Positions 25,282-34,768 of a stretch of 64,000 nucleotides of DNA are shown here, one piece after another. Source of the DNA: Telluribacter humicola (lineage in GTDB: Bacteria; Bacteroidota; Bacteroidia; Cytophagales; Spirosomataceae); NCBI RefSeq assembly GCF_017355935.1, contig NZ_JAFIQT010000002.1, forward strand, positions 434,001-498,000, given 5' to 3'. The position numbers were made by a program, and so were the translations under genes. Below the pieces are notes generated by a model. The model searched no databases. It had not been told where the DNA came from and was given only the letters and a program-made list of their open reading frames with translations. Numbering within the stretch: the first letter of the stretch is position 1; the number at the start of each line of letters is the position of its first letter.

Positions 25282-25785
25282 TTATTTTCCCAGGATGGCC
25301 CGGAAAGCTTCCTTGCCAGCGGGTAGGCGTTTGAGGTTCCCGATCAGGCGAATGGCGCGGTCTACCCGGAGCTGGCTGTTCTTGACGGTGGCTACGTAGT
25401 TAATAATGTATCGCTGTTTACCGGGTGCCAGTTGCTGAAAACGCTCGTACCCTTCCGGGTCCTGCTCAAAAAGCTCCTGCAACTCTTCCGGTACCGGCAC
25501 CCCGTACTCGCTTTCATCTCTGACCAATGATACCTGTACCTCGTCGCCCAGTCGTACCTTGAGGGTTTTCATGCGTTTGGCACTGATGCTGATGTAGGCG
25601 GCCCCCTGCCCCAGTGCTACCAGGCCACACTGCCAGCTAAGGGTACCATTGACGGTACAGACTAGTCGGGTACTAAAACTTCCGCCCAGTTGCTGTACTA
25701 CCTCGGGTGGTATTTCCAGATAGGTCATTCCCATCAGATAGTCTAGGTTATGTATGTGGGTGGTAAAGAGAGTAGGGGAGGTCAT
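25282..25785 (-). CDS. YdeI/OmpD-associated family protein with DUF1905
   Basis: The protein has 167 residues. The N-terminal half (YLEIPPEVVQQLGGSFSTRL and later GLVALGQGAAYISISAKRMK then TLKVRLGDEVQVSLVRDES) is DUF1905. The C-terminal half (VPVPEELQELFEQDPEGYER then FQQLAPGKQRYIINYVATVK) is the YdeI/OmpD-associated, bacteriocin-protection-like helical domain. It is cytoplasmic, without a known enzymatic role. Confidence 0.83.
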   Translation of the reverse strand: MTSPTLFTTHIHNLDYLMGMTYLEIPPEVVQQLGGSFSTRLVCTVNGTLSWQCGLVALGQGAAYISISAKRMKTLKVRLGDEVQVSLVRDESEYGVPVPEELQELFEQDPEGYERFQQLAPGKQRYIINYVATVKNSQLRVDRAIRLIGNLKRLPAGKEAFRAILGK

Positions 25786-25908
25786 GGCAGGGGTAAGATT
25801 TAGTCGGAGAAGTTTGGTATTGTAAGTAAATCTGATTGGTTGCAGGCTTTAATTAAAGTATATTAGATGCCTTAAATGTAAAAGTACAATACATCCTTTT
25901 ATTCCTGT

Positions 25909-27294
25909 ATGAAACCTAACCGCAGAAATTTTATTAAAGGAGTGGCGGCTACTTCGGCCTTCCTGGCCACGGAAAGTATAGCCAAGCCCTTTAACATCAT
26001 TCGTGATTTAAAGAAAATAAGTCCCAATGACAAAATCCGCTTCGCTACCATCGGGATGGGTATTCAGGGACACATGGATACTCGCGCAGCCCTGCGTAGC
26101 TCCAAGGACGTAGAACTTGTAGCCGCCGCTGACCTCTACGACGGCCGCCTGACCCGGGTAAAAGAAGTCTACGGGAAGGATATATTTACGACCCGTGATT
26201 ATCGTGAGATCCTGTCGCGTAAGGATATTGACGCGGTACTCGTGGTGACGCCTGACCACTGGCACGACCATATCACCAAAGATGCCCTGAAAGCTGGTAA
26301 GAACGTGTACTGCGAAAAGCCGATGGTACACCATATCGAAGAAGGGCCTTCGGTAATTGATGCCTGGAAAAAATCCGGTAAGACCATGCAGGTAGGTAGC
26401 CAGCGTATCAGCAGTGCCCCTTTCAAAGAGGCTAAGCGTATGGTGGCAGCCGGTGATATCGGGGAGATCAACTACATCGAATCAAACAACGACCGCTTCG
26501 GGGCCATCGGCGCCTGGAACTACTCTATACCGCCGGATGCCTCGCGTGAGACGGTTGACTGGGACCGCTTCCTGGGCGATGCGCCCAAGGTACCTTTCGA
26601 CCCGACCCGCTTTTTCCGCTGGCGCAACTACCGCGACTACGGTACCGGGGTAGCCGGTGACCTGTTTGTCCACCTGATTACGGGCGCTCACTTCGTGACT
26701 AACTCGCTGGGACCGGAGCGCATATTCTCGTCGGGTGAACTTAGCTACTGGAAAGATGGCCGTGATGTACCCGATGTACTGGTATCCATCCTGGACTATC
26801 CCAAGACAGACGCGCACGCTAATTTCCAGATGGTACTACGCGTAAACTTTGCCAACGCCGGGGCTATCAATAATAATACCCGTATCATAGGTACTGAGGG
26901 GCAAATAGAGTTTTCGGAAAACAGCCTGATACTTACCAAGAAGAAACTCCCCGAAGCACCCGGATATGGTGGATACGACAGCGTATTTACTTTCCCGGAA
27001 GCAGTTCAGAAAGAATTTGAGAAGCAGTACGATGCGAAGTACCCCCCCGAAACCAGAAAAGCTGAGCCGGTTAAGGTGGTGAAATTTGAGTCGCCCAAAG
27101 AGGATGATGCGCACGCCAACCATTTCCAGGATTTCTTTGAGAATGTCAAAAAAGGAAGCCAGGGTACCATCGAAGATCCTGTATTCGGATATCGCGCTGC
27201 TGCTCCCGTACTGGCCTGCAACAAGAGCTACTTTGAGAAGAAAGTGATCAACTGGGATCCGGTTGCGATGAAGGAACGGAAGGTAAAAGCCTAG
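25909..27294 (+). CDS. Gfo/Idh/MocA family oxidoreductase, Tat-exported
   Basis: The protein has 461 residues. It starts MKPNRRNFIKGVAATSAFLA, a twin-arginine signal. The NAD(P)-binding region is IRFATIGMGIQGHMDT (about 43-58), and KNVYCEKPMVHH carries the EKP motif (136-138) with the catalytic Lys. The C-terminal alpha/beta domain has FPEAVQKEFEKQYDAKYPPE and HANHFQDFFENVKKG. These enzymes oxidise or reduce sugars, often in polysaccharide breakdown. It is a single gene with its own strong terminator. Confidence 0.9.
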   Translation: MKPNRRNFIKGVAATSAFLATESIAKPFNIIRDLKKISPNDKIRFATIGMGIQGHMDTRAALRSSKDVELVAAADLYDGRLTRVKEVYGKDIFTTRDYREILSRKDIDAVLVVTPDHWHDHITKDALKAGKNVYCEKPMVHHIEEGPSVIDAWKKSGKTMQVGSQRISSAPFKEAKRMVAAGDIGEINYIESNNDRFGAIGAWNYSIPPDASRETVDWDRFLGDAPKVPFDPTRFFRWRNYRDYGTGVAGDLFVHLITGAHFVTNSLGPERIFSSGELSYWKDGRDVPDVLVSILDYPKTDAHANFQMVLRVNFANAGAINNNTRIIGTEGQIEFSENSLILTKKKLPEAPGYGGYDSVFTFPEAVQKEFEKQYDAKYPPETRKAEPVKVVKFESPKEDDAHANHFQDFFENVKKGSQGTIEDPVFGYRAAAPVLACNKSYFEKKVINWDPVAMKERKVKA

Positions 27295-27317
27295 GTAACT
27301 GTTATCTATATACTTAT

Positions 27318-27355
27318 GCAAGAAAGCTCCCTGCTGATGCAGGGAGCTTTCTTGC
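27318..27355 (+). terminator. Terminator of the Gfo/Idh/MocA gene
   Basis: A 17-bp perfect stem, GCAAGAAAGCTCCCTGC with its inverse, around the loop TGAT, followed by TTTTA. It lies 23 bases after the stop. Confidence 0.9.
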
Positions 27356-27390
27356 TTTTAGACCCTGGTTAGAAAATAAACTCTCTATAA

Positions 27391-27426
27391 CAAGAAAGGC
27401 CTCACCATGTGGTGAGGCCTTTCTTG
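27391..27426 (-). terminator. Terminator of the cold-shock gene
   Basis: A 16-bp perfect stem, CAAGAAAGGCCTCACC with its inverse, around ATGT. It lies downstream of the cold-shock gene stop on the minus strand. Confidence 0.85.
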
Positions 27427-27452
27427 TGTTGGGTGTATGAGTATGTCTCAGA

Positions 27453-27644
27453 TTAAGCAAGCTTAACGTTAACTGCATTCAACCCTTTTCTTCCTTCTTG
27501 CAGGTCAAATGTCACTTCGTCGTTTTCGCGAATTTCATCTACTAAACCTGAGATGTGTACGAAATAATCTTGTCCTGTTTTTGCATCTTTAATGAATCCA
27601 TAACCTTTAGAATCATTAAAAAACTTTACTACTCCTTGATTCAT
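27453..27644 (-). CDS. Cold-shock domain protein (CspA family)
   Basis: The ATG at 27644 gives 63 residues beginning MNQGVVKFFNDSKGYGFIKD. The RNA-binding motifs are KGYGFI (RNP1) and DYFVHIS (RNP2). It is an RNA chaperone acting in the cytoplasm. A Bacteroidota-type promoter is visible just upstream (TACCTTTG on the minus strand at 27679-27672, TTG at 27700-27698). It has its own terminator and is monocistronic. Confidence 0.93.
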   Translation of the reverse strand: MNQGVVKFFNDSKGYGFIKDAKTGQDYFVHISGLVDEIRENDEVTFDLQEGRKGLNAVNVKLA

Positions 27645-27671
27645 GATAATTGTTTTATAAAAGAATTTAAA

Positions 27672-27700
27672 CAAAGGTACATTAAATTATTGATTTACAA
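27672..27700 (-). promoter_or_regulatory. Promoter of the cold-shock gene
   Basis: The minus strand carries TTG (27700-27698), 18 bases, then TACCTTTG (27679-27672), matching the Bacteroidota -33 / -7 consensus TTTG/TAnnTTTG. Transcription would begin about 20 bases before the ATG. Confidence 0.65.
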
Positions 27701-27851
27701 GTTTTTTTAGCAAAATATTGAGCAGCGTACCCCCACAAGATCTTTCTACCGACTAAGTACCAGCCGTTAACGTACTCTCTATAACCAGCCAGCGTAAAAA
27801 GTGTTTAAAATGGAAAGAGGAATCTTTTTTCGTGCTTTGACGGTTTCTCCC

Positions 27852-27859
27852 TACCTTTG
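27852..27859 (+). promoter_or_regulatory. -7 element of guaA
   Basis: TACCTTTG matches TAnnTTTG and lies 18 bases before the guaA ATG, leaving a very short leader. No good -33 element at the usual spacing is seen. Confidence 0.5.
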
Positions 27860-27877
27860 CGTTTTAGACGCTATTTC

Positions 27878-29407
27878 ATGACTGAACAGATTCTTATCCT
27901 CGATTTTGGCTCGCAATACACCCAATTGATTGCCCGTCGGGTTCGCGAGCTGGATGTGTACTGCGAAATCCATCCTTTTAATAAAATCCCTGAGATAACA
28001 CCTGATATTAAAGGCGTTATTCTGTCAGGAAGTCCATGTTCCGTGCGGGATGCCGAGTCTCCGCGCGTTGATCTGGAACAATTCAGAAATAAACTACCTG
28101 TACTGGGTATTTGCTACGGAGCGCAGCTCATGTCGCAGGTGCTGGGAGGGGAGGTACTGCCTTCGGCTCACCGCGAGTACGGCCGGGCCCGGCTCGATCT
28201 GGCTGATGAGACTTCTCCGCTGTTTGCAGGGATGACAAATGCGTCCCAGGTGTGGATGTCGCACGGTGATACCATAGTAAGTATCCCTGACAACTTCCGG
28301 GTTATAGCCTCTACCGAATCGGTACGGGTAGCTGCCTATAAGATAGATAATGAGCCTACCTACGGGATACAGTTCCACCCCGAGGTAACGCACTCTAACG
28401 ATGGGAAGAAGTTGCTTCACAATTTTGTGGTCAATATATGTGGCTGCCATCAGGACTGGACATCGGAGTCATTTGCTGAAATGACCATCCAGAACCTTAA
28501 AGAGAAGCTTGGCAACGACCGCGTCGTAATGGCGCTTTCGGGAGGTGTTGACTCCACAGTAGCGGCCTCGCTGGTACACAAAGCCATTGGTGATAAACTG
28601 TTCTGTATTTTTGTAGATAATGGGGTACTTCGTAAGAATGAATACGAGCAGGTACTGCACTCCTACGAGGATATGGGCCTAAATATAAAAGGAGTAGACG
28701 CTAAGGAGCGCTTCTACAACGCCCTCAAGGGACTATCTGATCCGGAGCTTAAGCGTAAGGCCATCGGTAAAACCTTTATTGAAGTATTTGACCACGAAGC
28801 GCACCTGATCCAGGACGTGAAGTGGCTGGGACAAGGTACCATATACCCGGATGTGATCGAGTCGGTATCAGTCAATGGCCCTTCTGTGACTATTAAATCG
28901 CACCATAACGTGGGTGGTCTGCCGGACCTGATGAACCTGAAGGTAGTAGAGCCTCTGAACACCTTATTTAAAGATGAGGTTCGGGCGGTAGGGCGTACGC
29001 TGGGCGTACCGGTTAATATTCTGGGACGGCATCCGTTCCCCGGACCGGGACTGGCTATACGTATCCTGGGTGAAGTAACTCCCGAGAAAGTAGCCATCCT
29101 GCAGGAGGTAGATGACCTATTTATCAGCCGTCTGAAGAAGAGTGGCCTCTATGACGAAGTATGGCAGGCAGGTAGTATGCTGCTACCAGTACAGAGTGTA
29201 GGGGTAATGGGCGACGAGCGTACCTATGAAAGCGTAGTCGCTCTGCGGGCGGTAACCTCCGTGGATGGTATGACTGCCGACTGGGCGCACCTGCCTTATA
29301 CCTTCCTGGCCGAAGTATCCAACGATATTATCAACCGCGTCAAAGGCGTTAACCGCGTAGTCTACGACATTTCGTCAAAGCCACCGGCAACGATCGAGTG
29401 GGAATAA
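27878..29407 (+). CDS. guaA: GMP synthase (glutamine-hydrolysing)
   Basis: The ATG at 27878 gives 509 residues (a TTG 21 bases upstream overlaps the -7 element and is rejected). The class I amidotransferase domain has [16 protein letters not shown], the nucleophile Cys at 79 in GICYGAQ, and H167/E169 in FHPEVTHS. The ATP-pyrophosphatase domain has the P-loop SGGVDS (221-226). The C-terminal dimerisation domain ends PPATIEWE, as in nearly all GuaA proteins. It converts XMP to GMP with glutamine and ATP in the cytoplasm. Confidence 0.97.
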   Translation: MTEQILILDFGSQYTQLIARRVRELDVYCEIHPFNKIPEITPDIKGVILSGSPCSVRDAESPRVDLEQFRNKLPVLGICYGAQLMSQVLGGEVLPSAHREYGRARLDLADETSPLFAGMTNASQVWMSHGDTIVSIPDNFRVIASTESVRVAAYKIDNEPTYGIQFHPEVTHSNDGKKLLHNFVVNICGCHQDWTSESFAEMTIQNLKEKLGNDRVVMALSGGVDSTVAASLVHKAIGDKLFCIFVDNGVLRKNEYEQVLHSYEDMGLNIKGVDAKERFYNALKGLSDPELKRKAIGKTFIEVFDHEAHLIQDVKWLGQGTIYPDVIESVSVNGPSVTIKSHHNVGGLPDLMNLKVVEPLNTLFKDEVRAVGRTLGVPVNILGRHPFPGPGLAIRILGEVTPEKVAILQEVDDLFISRLKKSGLYDEVWQAGSMLLPVQSVGVMGDERTYESVVALRAVTSVDGMTADWAHLPYTFLAEVSNDIINRVKGVNRVVYDISSKPPATIEWE

Positions 29408-29413
29408 GTATAA

Positions 29414-29450
29414 AATAGAAAAGCGGACCCTCAGGGTCCGCTTTTCTATT
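29414..29450 (+). terminator. guaA terminator
   Basis: A 17-bp perfect stem, AATAGAAAAGCGGACCC with its inverse, around TCA. It lies 7 bases past the stop. It could also serve the DUF1328 gene on the other strand. Confidence 0.9.
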
Positions 29451-29486
29451 CAGTTGCTATATAAGATCTCTACATGTTAGCTAACG

Positions 29487-29648
29487 CTATCCTCGCACAC
29501 GTCCGCTGATCAGGCTGATTACGAAAAGTACCAGGAATACGAAGAAAAGTATCTTAGCTATGCCGGCAGCTCCGGCAGCAACACCACCAAATCCGAGTAC
29601 ACCGGCAATGATGGCAACTATCAGGAATATTACGGTCCACTTAAGCAT
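29487..29648 (-). CDS. DUF1328 family small membrane protein
   Basis: The frame is 53 residues, [20 protein letters not shown] through [20 protein letters not shown] to SGRVRG. These are the two hydrophobic helices of the DUF1328 (YtjA) family, small inner-membrane proteins of unknown function often linked to stress. It faces guaA tail to tail. Confidence 0.9.
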   Translation of the reverse strand: MLKWTVIFLIVAIIAGVLGFGGVAAGAAGIAKILFFVFLVLFVISLISGRVRG

Positions 29649-29905
29649 AATTGAAAAAGATTAAGGTTAAAAAAATCAATATGCTTAATAGAATTAAAAG
29701 TCTGTGCCATCACAAAATAGGCTCGTATAGACCTATCTGTATAAATATCCTGACTAAAATTCGTCACTTAGGTGTATATACGGGGTAAAATGTCCCCGCT
29801 TCTGGCAAATTAATTGCTTAAAAGTACGTTATCTAGATGTTGGGCTATCAGGCAGGTGGAGAAGGAGACAGGGAGGCCCGGCCCTTAATCAGTCTGCTGG
29901 TATTC

Positions 29906-30622
29906 ATGCGCTTGGCCCTTTTCTTCTTGGTTCTGATTGCTTCTCCCCAGGTATACGGGCAGGTCGTAGCCCGGTCCCGACCCGTTACGCAATTTTCCGT
30001 TACAGCCTTTGACCAGGCTTCCGGTCAGGAAGTACCGGGCCGATTTGAGGTACTGGTACACAAGGCTGCTACCCGTATACAGGGAATCAGCAAGCCGGGA
30101 CAGTCCCCTTTTTCATTCAAACTACTGGAGTCAGATACTATCACTATCGTGACCTCGTCGGAAGGGTACCACTCGGTGGAGGAGATTATGCTGGTTTCCT
30201 GTGATACCTGCGAATACTACCAGTATACAGCTATGCTGGAAAAGGCCGAAGATTCCGTCTTTGTTAATCTGAAAGCCAATGACCGTATCCAACTGGATAA
30301 AATCTACTTTAACCAGAGCAGCTACGAGCTACGGCCCGAATCGCGCGATCAGCTCGAAAAGCTCTACCGCACTTTACGTACGAATCCCCAACTGAAAATA
30401 GAGATAGCCGGCCATACCGACAACGTAGGTGACCCGCGGCTGAACCTGGCTCTTTCAGAGAACCGGGCCAGGGTAATCTATACCTTTCTCCGGCAAATGG
30501 ACATCCCGTCTAACCGGCTTTTTCATAAAGGATATGGTCATACGCAGCCTGTTTTACCCAATGATACCGAAGAAAATCGCTCCCGTAACCGTAGGGTAGA
30601 GTTTGTGGTGCTGGAAAATTAG
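29906..30622 (+). CDS. OmpA family protein
   Basis: The ATG at 29906 gives 238 residues beginning MRLALFFLVLIASPQVYGQV, a signal peptide. The middle part (about 30-120) is beta-rich and unassigned. The C-terminal OmpA/MotB domain has IYFNQSSYELRPESRDQLEK, then IEIAGHTDNVGDPRLNLALS and ENRSRNRRVEFVV, which bind peptidoglycan diaminopimelate. It is a periplasmic or outer-membrane protein that ties the envelope to the wall. An upstream ATG at 29837 exists, but its product would start with a hydrophilic stretch before the signal. Confidence 0.9.
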   Translation: MRLALFFLVLIASPQVYGQVVARSRPVTQFSVTAFDQASGQEVPGRFEVLVHKAATRIQGISKPGQSPFSFKLLESDTITIVTSSEGYHSVEEIMLVSCDTCEYYQYTAMLEKAEDSVFVNLKANDRIQLDKIYFNQSSYELRPESRDQLEKLYRTLRTNPQLKIEIAGHTDNVGDPRLNLALSENRARVIYTFLRQMDIPSNRLFHKGYGHTQPVLPNDTEENRSRNRRVEFVVLEN

Positions 30623-30726
30623 TACCCACTGATGGGCTTCCTTATATAGGCAGGGGAGGCCATTATACACTGCTGGTGTGCAGGCACACTTTTGGAGAAT
30701 AGTCAACAAAACATCAATTAGAACCT

Positions 30727-32181
30727 ATGCGCACAACTCATTCATATAGTAAAAAGTACTGTTTGCTCATTATCATGCTGCTGACGGCTCGGCTTGGGAT
30801 ATCCCAGGGATTTGTGGGTATTACTTCACAGCAGAATTCCGGATTGTGGTCGGTGTATCAGAACCCCGCGCTTCTGGTCAATGATAAGTACTCCCTGCGG
30901 GTACACGCTGTATCGGGAGGTGTTCATATTGATAATAACTATGTAAAATATGCGGCACCTTTTTCAATGGTAGATCTGATGCTGGGCCGAAATTCCCGGC
31001 CACTCAGCGCGTATGACCTGGAAGAGATCCGGAATGGCAAACCCAAGCATGGTACCCTGGCCGCTGAGCTACGCGGACCTGCTGTGGCTTTTAAGATAAG
31101 TCCTACTACGCACGTAGCGCTTATGACCCGTGTCAGAAGCGGGGCACAGGTGACCAATGCCTCCGAAAAGCTACTAGGTGTGGTGAGGCTGGGGCTGGCC
31201 AACGTCGAGAACTACCAGAACCTTGAGTACCTGGCTCTGTACGCTTCGCACGCCGACAACCAGTTCAATAGCGTAACGCAGGCCTACTCGGAGTGGGCAC
31301 TGTCGCTGGGACAGGTACTGACGGAGAGCGATTATTATCGCCTGATGGGTGGGGTGACCATTAAGCGGTACTTCGGCTATGCGGGTGCGTATGTCCAGAA
31401 CCATAGTCTGCGCTACCGGCTTGTACCCGATAGCTCGATGGCTAACGCGGCACTCCTGCAGGTAGATCGGTTCAATGCTGATCTGGGATATACCAGTGTC
31501 AATGATATGTCAGTTCTGTCGCCCAGCTGGCTTCTGGGACGAAACGCGGCTGGTAAGGGCTGGGGGCTTGATCTGGGGATGAGTTATGATCTGCTGGGTG
31601 AGGATGATAAGCATGTTCTGCGCCTGAGTGCCTCCGTTACCGATATCGGGCGTATTACTTATAGCGATCAGCGGGCCAGAAAGTATACGATAGATAGCCA
31701 GGACAAGCAGATTACAGCCTCAGAATGGGCCAACTATACAACACCCCGCGAGGGAGAAAGTCGGCTAAGTACAGTAGGCCGGGTACTGGAGGAACAGTTT
31801 GGACTAGCCGAAACCGACCGTACCAGTGAGTTTCAACTGGCTACTCCGCAGGCACTGAACATGAGCGCTGACCTGCGCCTGATGAGAAATATATACGTCA
31901 ATACTACCTGGATCAAAAGCATGCGTGTAACGTCGATACCGGGCTTACGGGCCTCGTCGCTGCTGGCTGTTACTCCTCGACTGGATGCTGATAAGATAGG
32001 CGTGTCGCTCCCGATCATACGGCAGAACGGTGCCTGGGCAGTCGGCGGTGCCGCCAGGGTAGGAGCCTTTATGATAGGATCAGATAACCTGCTGGGACTC
32101 TTTGCCCGGAATGGCAATATCAAAGCCCAGGGAGCGGATGTATACGCTGGTATTAGCTTTGGTATAAGGTCAGAAAAATAG
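30727..32181 (+). CDS. DUF5723 family outer-membrane protein
   Basis: The protein has 484 residues. The signal peptide is about residues 1-26 (ending LGISQG). GLWSVYQNPALLVNDKYSLR is the typical start of DUF5723 proteins, followed by alternating strands through the end (ADVYAGISFGIRSEK), as in outer-membrane barrels. It lies 105 bases after the OmpA-family gene on the same strand, so the two may be expressed together; similar pairs are common in Cytophagales. The function is unknown. Confidence 0.8.
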   Translation: MRTTHSYSKKYCLLIIMLLTARLGISQGFVGITSQQNSGLWSVYQNPALLVNDKYSLRVHAVSGGVHIDNNYVKYAAPFSMVDLMLGRNSRPLSAYDLEEIRNGKPKHGTLAAELRGPAVAFKISPTTHVALMTRVRSGAQVTNASEKLLGVVRLGLANVENYQNLEYLALYASHADNQFNSVTQAYSEWALSLGQVLTESDYYRLMGGVTIKRYFGYAGAYVQNHSLRYRLVPDSSMANAALLQVDRFNADLGYTSVNDMSVLSPSWLLGRNAAGKGWGLDLGMSYDLLGEDDKHVLRLSASVTDIGRITYSDQRARKYTIDSQDKQITASEWANYTTPREGESRLSTVGRVLEEQFGLAETDRTSEFQLATPQALNMSADLRLMRNIYVNTTWIKSMRVTSIPGLRASSLLAVTPRLDADKIGVSLPIIRQNGAWAVGGAARVGAFMIGSDNLLGLFARNGNIKAQGADVYAGISFGIRSEK

Positions 32182-32248
32182 GGGCGCACTGAGGTATTAA
32201 GCCTGAGGATTGAGTTTTAAGAATAGTCCTTTGCTATAAAAACAATGG

Positions 32249-32273
32249 AAAGGGTATGTCTGACATACCCTTT
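32249..32273 (+). terminator. Terminator of the DUF5723 gene
   Basis: AAAGGGTATG and CATACCCTTT pair around 5 bases, followed by a run of T. Confidence 0.85.
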
Positions 32274-32363
32274 TTTTTACGTTATAGCTTTTGTTTACGG
32301 CTTAAATCGTCTATTTAGGTTATTTTGCGAACAAAATCTTATAATAAACTAATAAACCAAATA

Positions 32364-34220
32364 ATGAAAAAACTCCTCATTGTAATGCTTCTGGGCGGTT
32401 GGGCTAGTGTGACGTCAGCGCAGACAGATCGATGGCAGCAACGGGTCAAGTATGACATGAATATCAACTTCGACGCCACGACGCACCGCTTCACCGGAAC
32501 CCAGAAGTTAGCGTACTCTAATAATTCACCCGATACCCTACATAAGGTTTTTTATCACCTGTATTTTAATGCTTTTCAGCCCGGTAGTCAGATGGATGTA
32601 CGCTCACGTACCATCAAAGATCCCGATGCGCGGGTGATGGATCGCATCTCCAAGTTATCATCTACCGAAATCGGTTACCAGAAGATCAACTCTCTGCAGC
32701 ATAATGGAAAGCCCGTCAAGTACGAAGTAGTAGGTACTATCCTGGAAGTAACCCTGACGGAACCTCTGATGCCACGCACGCAACATACCTTTGACATGGA
32801 GTTTGAGGCACAGGTACCTCAGCAGATCCGCCGCTCGGGCCGCTTCAACAAGGAAGGTATTGACTACTCCATGGCGCAGTGGTACCCCAAGATGAGCGAG
32901 TACGACTACGAAGGCTGGCATGCGAACCCCTATATAGCCCGTGAGTTTTATGGTGTGTGGGGCGATTACGACGTCAAGATCAACATGGACGCCTCGTACG
33001 TCATAGCTGCTACCGGCTACCTGCAGAATCCCGACAAGATCGGACACGGATACAGCAAGAAGAACGTCACCCATAAAAAAGGCGAACGCCTGACCTGGCA
33101 CTTTGTAGCGCCTAATGTACATGACTTTGTATGGGCGGCCGACCCGGACTACAAGCACGATGTGGTAAAGGTAGATAATGACCTGGACCTGCACTTCTTT
33201 TACCAGACTGATACTCTGGCCGACAACTGGAAGCAGATGCAGCCCTACGCGGTGAAGTGCTTCCAGATTATGAACCAAAGGTTTGGCCGTTATCCGTACA
33301 AGCAGTACTCGGTTATCCAGGGTGGTGACGGAGGTATGGAGTATCCTATGGCTACGCTGATCACCAGCCACACCAGCTTCCGCGGACTGGTGAGCGTAAC
33401 GGTACACGAGTCTATCCATAGCTGGTTCCAGATGGTGTTAGGTACTAATGAGTCGAAGTACCCCTGGATGGACGAGGGCTTTACTACCTACGCCCAGAAT
33501 GAAGTAATGGCCCAGTTGTTCCCGTCGCGTACCAATCCCCACCAGGCTACCTATGCAGCCTACCGCAGCCTGGTGCAGTCGGGACTGGAAGAGCCGCTTA
33601 CGACCCACTCGGATCACTACAATACCAACCGGGCGTATAGCGTAGCCAGCTATGTCAAAGGATCTGTATTTCTGCACCAGCTTAGCTACATCATCGGGCA
33701 GGAGACCTTTGACCGCGGTATGAAGCGCTACTACAACGAGTGGAGGTACAAACACCCGAACCCGACCGACCTGAAGCGTATCATGGAGAAGGAGTCCGGA
33801 CTGGAACTGGACTGGTACTGGGAAAACTGGGTAGGTACTACCAAGACCATTGACTATGCCGTGAAGCAGGTAGCACCGGCTGGTACCAACACCAACGTGA
33901 CGCTGGAGCGGATCGGCCTGATGCCTATGCCGCTGGATGTGGTAGTGACCTATAAAGATGGCACTCAGGAAAATTTCTACATCCCTCTCGAGATTATGCG
34001 GGGGGAGAAGACAGAAGGCGCCTATCAGAAAAGAACCCTGCTTACCGACTGGGGCTGGACCTATCCTGAATACAGCTTTACGATCAACCGCAGCCCGTCG
34101 GATATTACCCGTATTGTGATTGATCCTACCCAGCGTCTGGCTGATATGGAGTATGAAAATAATGTGTATCCGGCAGCTCCTACAGTATCACCACGATTGC
34201 AGGGAGAGAAGGTACAGTAA
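32364..34220 (+). CDS. M1 family metallopeptidase (aminopeptidase N type)
   Basis: The ATG at 32364 gives 618 residues starting MKKLLIVMLLGGWASVTSAQ, a signal peptide. The zinc site is HESIH (348-352) with Glu 371 in PWMDEGFTTYAQ, 18 residues after the second His, as in gluzincins. GGDGGMEYPMATLI stands in place of the GxMEN exopeptidase motif, so the substrate N-terminus is probably recognised differently. It acts in the periplasm or outside. A TTG start further upstream (32325) would precede the signal and is rejected. Confidence 0.92.
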   Translation: MKKLLIVMLLGGWASVTSAQTDRWQQRVKYDMNINFDATTHRFTGTQKLAYSNNSPDTLHKVFYHLYFNAFQPGSQMDVRSRTIKDPDARVMDRISKLSSTEIGYQKINSLQHNGKPVKYEVVGTILEVTLTEPLMPRTQHTFDMEFEAQVPQQIRRSGRFNKEGIDYSMAQWYPKMSEYDYEGWHANPYIAREFYGVWGDYDVKINMDASYVIAATGYLQNPDKIGHGYSKKNVTHKKGERLTWHFVAPNVHDFVWAADPDYKHDVVKVDNDLDLHFFYQTDTLADNWKQMQPYAVKCFQIMNQRFGRYPYKQYSVIQGGDGGMEYPMATLITSHTSFRGLVSVTVHESIHSWFQMVLGTNESKYPWMDEGFTTYAQNEVMAQLFPSRTNPHQATYAAYRSLVQSGLEEPLTTHSDHYNTNRAYSVASYVKGSVFLHQLSYIIGQETFDRGMKRYYNEWRYKHPNPTDLKRIMEKESGLELDWYWENWVGTTKTIDYAVKQVAPAGTNTNVTLERIGLMPMPLDVVVTYKDGTQENFYIPLEIMRGEKTEGAYQKRTLLTDWGWTYPEYSFTINRSPSDITRIVIDPTQRLADMEYENNVYPAAPTVSPRLQGEKVQ

Positions 34221-34288
34221 AGGGCGTGGTCAAAACAAAATAAGGTCTATAAGTAGTTATATACTTATTCAACCTTAATCCACGCTAT

Positions 34289-34693
34289 ATGAAAATACGA
34301 CAATCAGCAGTAGTAGGATGGACCTTCGGACTGGCACTGGTAATGACCTTGGCGGGCTGTGTAGGCGATCGGCTGGTAGGTACCTGGGAGGTAGCTGCCT
34401 ACGAAATGCAGCGCCCCGGTCAGCAGGGAGTCCGCGTCCAGAACATAGGTACCATCACGTTTAATTCTGACCAGACTGGGCAAGCGGATATTCAGTACCA
34501 GGTACTGGATCAGGAGTTCAGAGACACTCTGTCTTTTACCTGGTCCAAGTCTGAGGGATTCATTACCCTGGAGGGGGGACAATCTGAATTTGCGAAGACC
34601 TGGATTGTGGTGGATGATGAACGCACTACCCAACGATGGCGCTCTACCGACGGTAATAACCAGGTACAGTTGCTTGAACTGAAAAAGAAGTAG
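34289..34693 (+). CDS. Lipocalin-like lipoprotein
   Basis: The protein has 134 residues. The signal ends LVMTLAGC with a clear lipobox, followed by VGDRLVGTWEVAAYEMQ, the GxW start of lipocalin-like domains. ITFNSDQTGQADIQYQ and LSFTWSKSEGFITLEGG are further strands. It is anchored to a membrane, ligand unknown. A 7-bp inverted repeat (ATAAGTA / TACTTAT, 34249-34268) precedes it; its role is uncertain. The gene ends at a bidirectional terminator shared with the TonB-dependent receptor. Confidence 0.78.
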   Translation: MKIRQSAVVGWTFGLALVMTLAGCVGDRLVGTWEVAAYEMQRPGQQGVRVQNIGTITFNSDQTGQADIQYQVLDQEFRDTLSFTWSKSEGFITLEGGQSEFAKTWIVVDDERTTQRWRSTDGNNQVQLLELKKK

Positions 34694-34709
34694 CTACGCT
34701 GATCCATAC

Positions 34710-34753
34710 AAAATGGAGCGAGGCCGGTGATATCACCGGCCTCGCTCCATTTT
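34710..34753. terminator. Perfect bidirectional terminator
   Basis: A 44-base perfect palindrome (34710-34731 / 34732-34753) with AAAATGGAGCGAGGCCGGTG as the left part. It lies between two converging genes, 16 bases from each stop. Confidence 0.92.
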
Positions 34754-34768
34754 TGTATCGGGTATATC

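Noticed and set aside
32658-33419. Minus-strand frame (253 codons) inside the M1 peptidase gene
   Set aside because: Shadow of the metallopeptidase, which has its complete zinc site on the plus strand.
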